A stretch of DNA of 16,150 bases, from NCBI GenBank assembly GCA_003552425.1, contig PUMC01000043.1, positions 1 to 16,150 on the forward strand, read 5' to 3'. Position numbers and translations under genes: made by a program. Positions 13,977 to 16,150 of the stretch are shown here, in pieces. The notes beneath the pieces were generated by a model. That model was not told the DNA's origin and did not search any database. It saw nothing but the letters and a program-made list of their open reading frames with translations. The stretch is from Candidatus Acetothermia bacterium (GTDB taxonomy: Bacteria; Bipolaricaulota; Bipolaricaulia; Bipolaricaulales; Bipolaricaulaceae). Every line of letters begins with the position of its first letter. The stretch's first letter is position 1.

Positions 13977-14774
13977 ATGCTGACCGCGCATCGACGCCAG
14001 ATGACCCTGGAAAGGGTGCGGGAACGGGGCGTCGTGAAGACCTCAGAGCTGTCCCAGGCTTTTGCCGTGTCCGCCATGACAGTGCGTAACGACCTCAACG
14101 CCCTTGCCGAGCAGGGTTCTCTGGTCCGCATCCACGGGGGCGCCATGGCCAAGGGCTGGCTTACCAACGAACCTTCCTACCAAGAGAAGACCGCCCTCCA
14201 GTTGGAGGAGAAGCGAGCCATCGGCACCAAGGCTGCCCAACTTGTCAAGGAGGGCATGGCTGTGTTCATCGGAAACGGAACCACCACGATGCACGCGGTA
14301 CATACCCTCGTCAAGCATCCACCAGGCCGTTTCCGAGCGTTCACCAACGCGCTCAACCACGCCATGGAGCTGACCCAGATCCCTGACGCCGAAGTCTATG
14401 TACTGGGAGGCTATCTCCGCGGGGTGTCCTACGCCCTCGTCGGGAGCCTGGCCAGAGGAGCACTATCCGGTATCTTCTTCGACCTTGCGCTTCTCGGAGC
14501 CAACGGGGTCAGCGCACAGTACGGCGTGACAATCCCCTCCCTTGAAGAGGCGGAGACCGTAGCCGTGGTGGTTCAACGCGCGCGCCGCACCGCAGTACTC
14601 GCTGACCACAGCAAGTTCGGCGTCGTGACCCACGGTAAGATCGCCAGCCTGAACGATGTCACGACGGTGGTCACGGACGATCGACTCAGCGATGAGCACA
14701 TGAGAGCCGCCCAGCAGATGGGCGTCGAGGTGGTTCTCGCCCCCCCGCAGCCTTCGACGAACCGTAACAGCTGA
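13977..14774 (+). CDS. DeoR-family transcriptional regulator
   Basis: DeoR/GlpR-type regulator, 265 aa as called (family about 250-260). N-terminal HTH: MLTAHRRQMTLERVRERG, then VVKTSELSQAFAVSAMTVRNDL (19-40) and the family hallmark LVRIHGGA (49-56). The C-terminal sugar-phosphate-binding domain carries FIGNGTTT (97-104), LLGANGVSAQYGVT and AVLADHSKFG. Start choice: the ATG at 13977 begins exactly where DeoR proteins usually start and has AGGAAG at 13959-13964. ATG 13947 would add a basic ten-residue tail and is possible; anything further upstream is excluded by the promoter. It converges on the ABC permease genes, so it may control sugar or glycerol-phosphate transport there through their own, unseen, promoter. 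Specific effector unknown. Confidence 0.92.
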   Translation: MLTAHRRQMTLERVRERGVVKTSELSQAFAVSAMTVRNDLNALAEQGSLVRIHGGAMAKGWLTNEPSYQEKTALQLEEKRAIGTKAAQLVKEGMAVFIGNGTTTMHAVHTLVKHPPGRFRAFTNALNHAMELTQIPDAEVYVLGGYLRGVSYALVGSLARGALSGIFFDLALLGANGVSAQYGVTIPSLEEAETVAVVVQRARRTAVLADHSKFGVVTHGKIASLNDVTTVVTDDRLSDEHMRAAQQMGVEVVLAPPQPSTNRNS

Positions 14775-14811
14775 CGCGACCCCTCTTCTTCTCGCAATTC
14801 CCGTTCCGAAT

Positions 14812-15660
14812 CTACTTGTCCGCCTCCGCAAACGCCTTCACCAGATAGCGCTGCATGAATATCACGACCAGGACGGGCACCGTGATCGTCAGCACAGCCG
14901 CAGCCATCACCACCCCCCACTCCGTGGCTGCTTCAGGCCCCCCGAGCATCTTCACCAGCCCAATGGCCACAGTCTCCATCGACCCTCTGGTGGTGATGAG
15001 AAGCGGCCACAGATACTGGTTCCATCCGTAGAGGAACAGAATCACGAACAGTGCAGCGATGTTGGGGCGGATGAGGGGAAGCACAACGGACCACAGGCAT
15101 CGCATGGGACCAGCTCCGTCGATCTTGGCGGCATCGAGGAGGGAGCGCGGCAGCGCACGCAAGTGCTGGCGCAGAAGGAGCGTACCGGTGGTGGAGACGA
15201 TCCACGGAAGCGCCAGCCCGGCAAACGAGTTCATCAGCCCGAAATCCGTGGCAATGCGGTACGTCTGGAACATCCGCACCTCAAGGGGAAGCATGACCGT
15301 GATCAGTACGGTCCAGAAGAAGAAGTTGCGCAGCGGAAAGCTGAAGAACACCACCGCGTAGGAGGTCAGCACGGTGAGAAGCACCTTGCCGCCTGCGATC
15401 AGCAACGCCATGACCGTGGAGTTCAACATGAGGCGTTGCACGGACGCGCCTCCGTACCGGGCGCCCATCGTCCATGCCTCAACGTAGTTCTGTACGGCGT
15501 AGCGACCGGGCCGGAACGTCATCCTCCCGCCGCCGATCGTACCCGAGTCATGGGTGGAGCCGATGACCGCCACGAACAACGGAAGCACGATGACCACCAC
15601 GGCAATCGTTAGGGACAGGTACGCAAACCACTCGCGCGGCAACAGCCTTCGCTTACGCAT
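14812..15660 (-). CDS. ugpE: ABC transporter permease, UgpE/MalG-like
   Basis: Inner-membrane permease of a carbohydrate-uptake (CUT1) ABC transporter, 282 aa. About six TM segments (near 13-34, 78-100, 104-125, 142-163, 198-218, 248-270). The EAA loop for docking with the ATPase is DAAKIDGAGPMRCLWSVVLP (176-195). The stretch IAALFVILFLYGWNQYLWPL (201-220) closely matches E. coli UgpE, as does LPLEVRMFQTY, so sn-glycerol-3-phosphate or a glycerophosphodiester is a reasonable substrate guess; related sugar permeases cannot be excluded. ATG at 15660 overlaps the UgpA-like stop by 8 nt and has GGAGGG just upstream. The ATPase and substrate-binding protein are not in the window. The gene ends 37 nt from the convergent DeoR gene. 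Confidence 0.92.
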   Translation of the reverse strand: MRKRRLLPREWFAYLSLTIAVVVIVLPLFVAVIGSTHDSGTIGGGRMTFRPGRYAVQNYVEAWTMGARYGGASVQRLMLNSTVMALLIAGGKVLLTVLTSYAVVFFSFPLRNFFFWTVLITVMLPLEVRMFQTYRIATDFGLMNSFAGLALPWIVSTTGTLLLRQHLRALPRSLLDAAKIDGAGPMRCLWSVVLPLIRPNIAALFVILFLYGWNQYLWPLLITTRGSMETVAIGLVKMLGGPEAATEWGVVMAAAVLTITVPVLVVIFMQRYLVKAFAEADK

Positions 15661-16150
15661 AGTGCACCCTCCGCTCGACCCAGCGGAACTGGACTGCAGT
15701 CAGGATCACCACGAAGACCAGGAGGATCACCGACTGCGCCGCGGAACGGTTGATATTGTGGTAGATCATCCCGTCCACGTACAGCCGGTACACGAGAACC
15801 TCCGTGGCACCGGCAGGGCCACCCTGCGTCATGGCGTGGATGATCCCGAACCCCTCAAACAGCGAGTACACGATGTTCATGATCAGAAGGAAGAACGTCG
15901 TCGGGGACAGAATCGGAAACACAACAGACCAGAACGTCCGTTTGGATCCCGCTCCATCGAGAGACGCTGCCTCAACGAGCGACTTCGGGACCGACTGCAG
16001 GGCCGCCAAGTAGAAGATGAAGTTGTAGGCCAACCGATTCCACACCGCCACGAGGATGACGAGTGCGAGTGCCTGCGTGCTGTCCAGGCGGTAGTCCCAC
16101 CGGAAGCCGATGTCGGCGAAGAAACGGGCGATGATCCCGATCCTCGGTGT
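15653..16150 (-). CDS. ugpA: ABC transporter permease, UgpA/MalF-like (5' truncated by window)
   Basis: C-terminal 165 residues of the partner permease; the open frame runs to the window edge without a stop, so the N-terminal half is outside. Visible sequence AVWNRLAYNFIFYLAALQSV, EAASLDGAG (EAA loop), the segment LLIMNIVYSLFEGFGIIHAM and C-terminal AVQFRWVERRVHYA resemble UgpA strongly. It pairs with the downstream UgpE-like permease to form the transmembrane channel; the genes overlap by 8 nt. An internal GTG at 16051 is not the real start, because family-like sequence continues upstream of it to 16150. Confidence 0.9.
   Translation of the reverse strand, partial: TPRIGIIARFFADIGFRWDYRLDSTQALALVILVAVWNRLAYNFIFYLAALQSVPKSLVEAASLDGAGSKRTFWSVVFPILSPTTFFLLIMNIVYSLFEGFGIIHAMTQGGPAGATEVLVYRLYVDGMIYHNINRSAAQSVILLVFVVILTAVQFRWVERRVHYA

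Overview
The window is about 16 kb of dense, GC-rich bacterial DNA with strong Shine-Dalgarno sites, many ATGA stop-start overlaps and almost no spare sequence. The gene content (a holB-ricT pair, a hopanoid cluster containing ispG and ispH, a Qng1-type queuosine salvage protein, YjbQ, DUF116 and a UgpAE-type sugar/glycerophosphate permease pair) fits a free-living, possibly anaerobic or thermophilic bacterium of a Gram-positive or deep-branching lineage (Firmicutes, Chloroflexota or Bipolaricaulota-like). I cannot fix the phylum from sequence alone. I see no mobile element, CRISPR array, tRNA or rRNA.

Region 1 (1-2372): the 3' end of hflX on the plus strand converges on a minus-strand pair, a DNA polymerase III delta-prime-like protein followed by a RicT/PSP1 protein, translationally coupled through an ATGA overlap. 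Region 2 (2373-3738): a divergent, AT-rich promoter region with a perfect 9-bp inverted repeat leads into a small ribbon-helix-helix-like protein and a queuosine 5'-phosphate N-glycosylase (Qng1/DUF2419).

Region 3 (3739-13720) is the heart of the window. It is a 12-gene, same-strand, nearly gapless array: an unrecognised 69-aa protein, a six-TM NarL-type histidine kinase, two NarL/LuxR-type response regulators, an isoprenyl diphosphate synthase, the radical-SAM adenosylhopane synthase HpnH, the nucleosidase HpnG, IspG, squalene-hopene cyclase, IspH, a YjbQ-family protein and a cysteine-rich DUF116 protein. Ten of the eleven junctions overlap by 4 or 8 nt or are 1 nt apart; the exception is a gap of 44 nt between the two response regulators. 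Read together, these genes supply the last two MEP steps (HMBPP, IPP/DMAPP), prenyl chain elongation, cyclisation of squalene to hopene and C35 side-chain addition, placed behind a dedicated two-component system. Squalene synthesis genes (hpnCDE or sqs) are not in the window.

Region 4 (13721-16150): an intergenic region with a near-consensus sigma70-type promoter precedes a DeoR-family regulator. It converges on a minus-strand ABC permease pair closely resembling UgpE and UgpA, the latter cut by the window edge.
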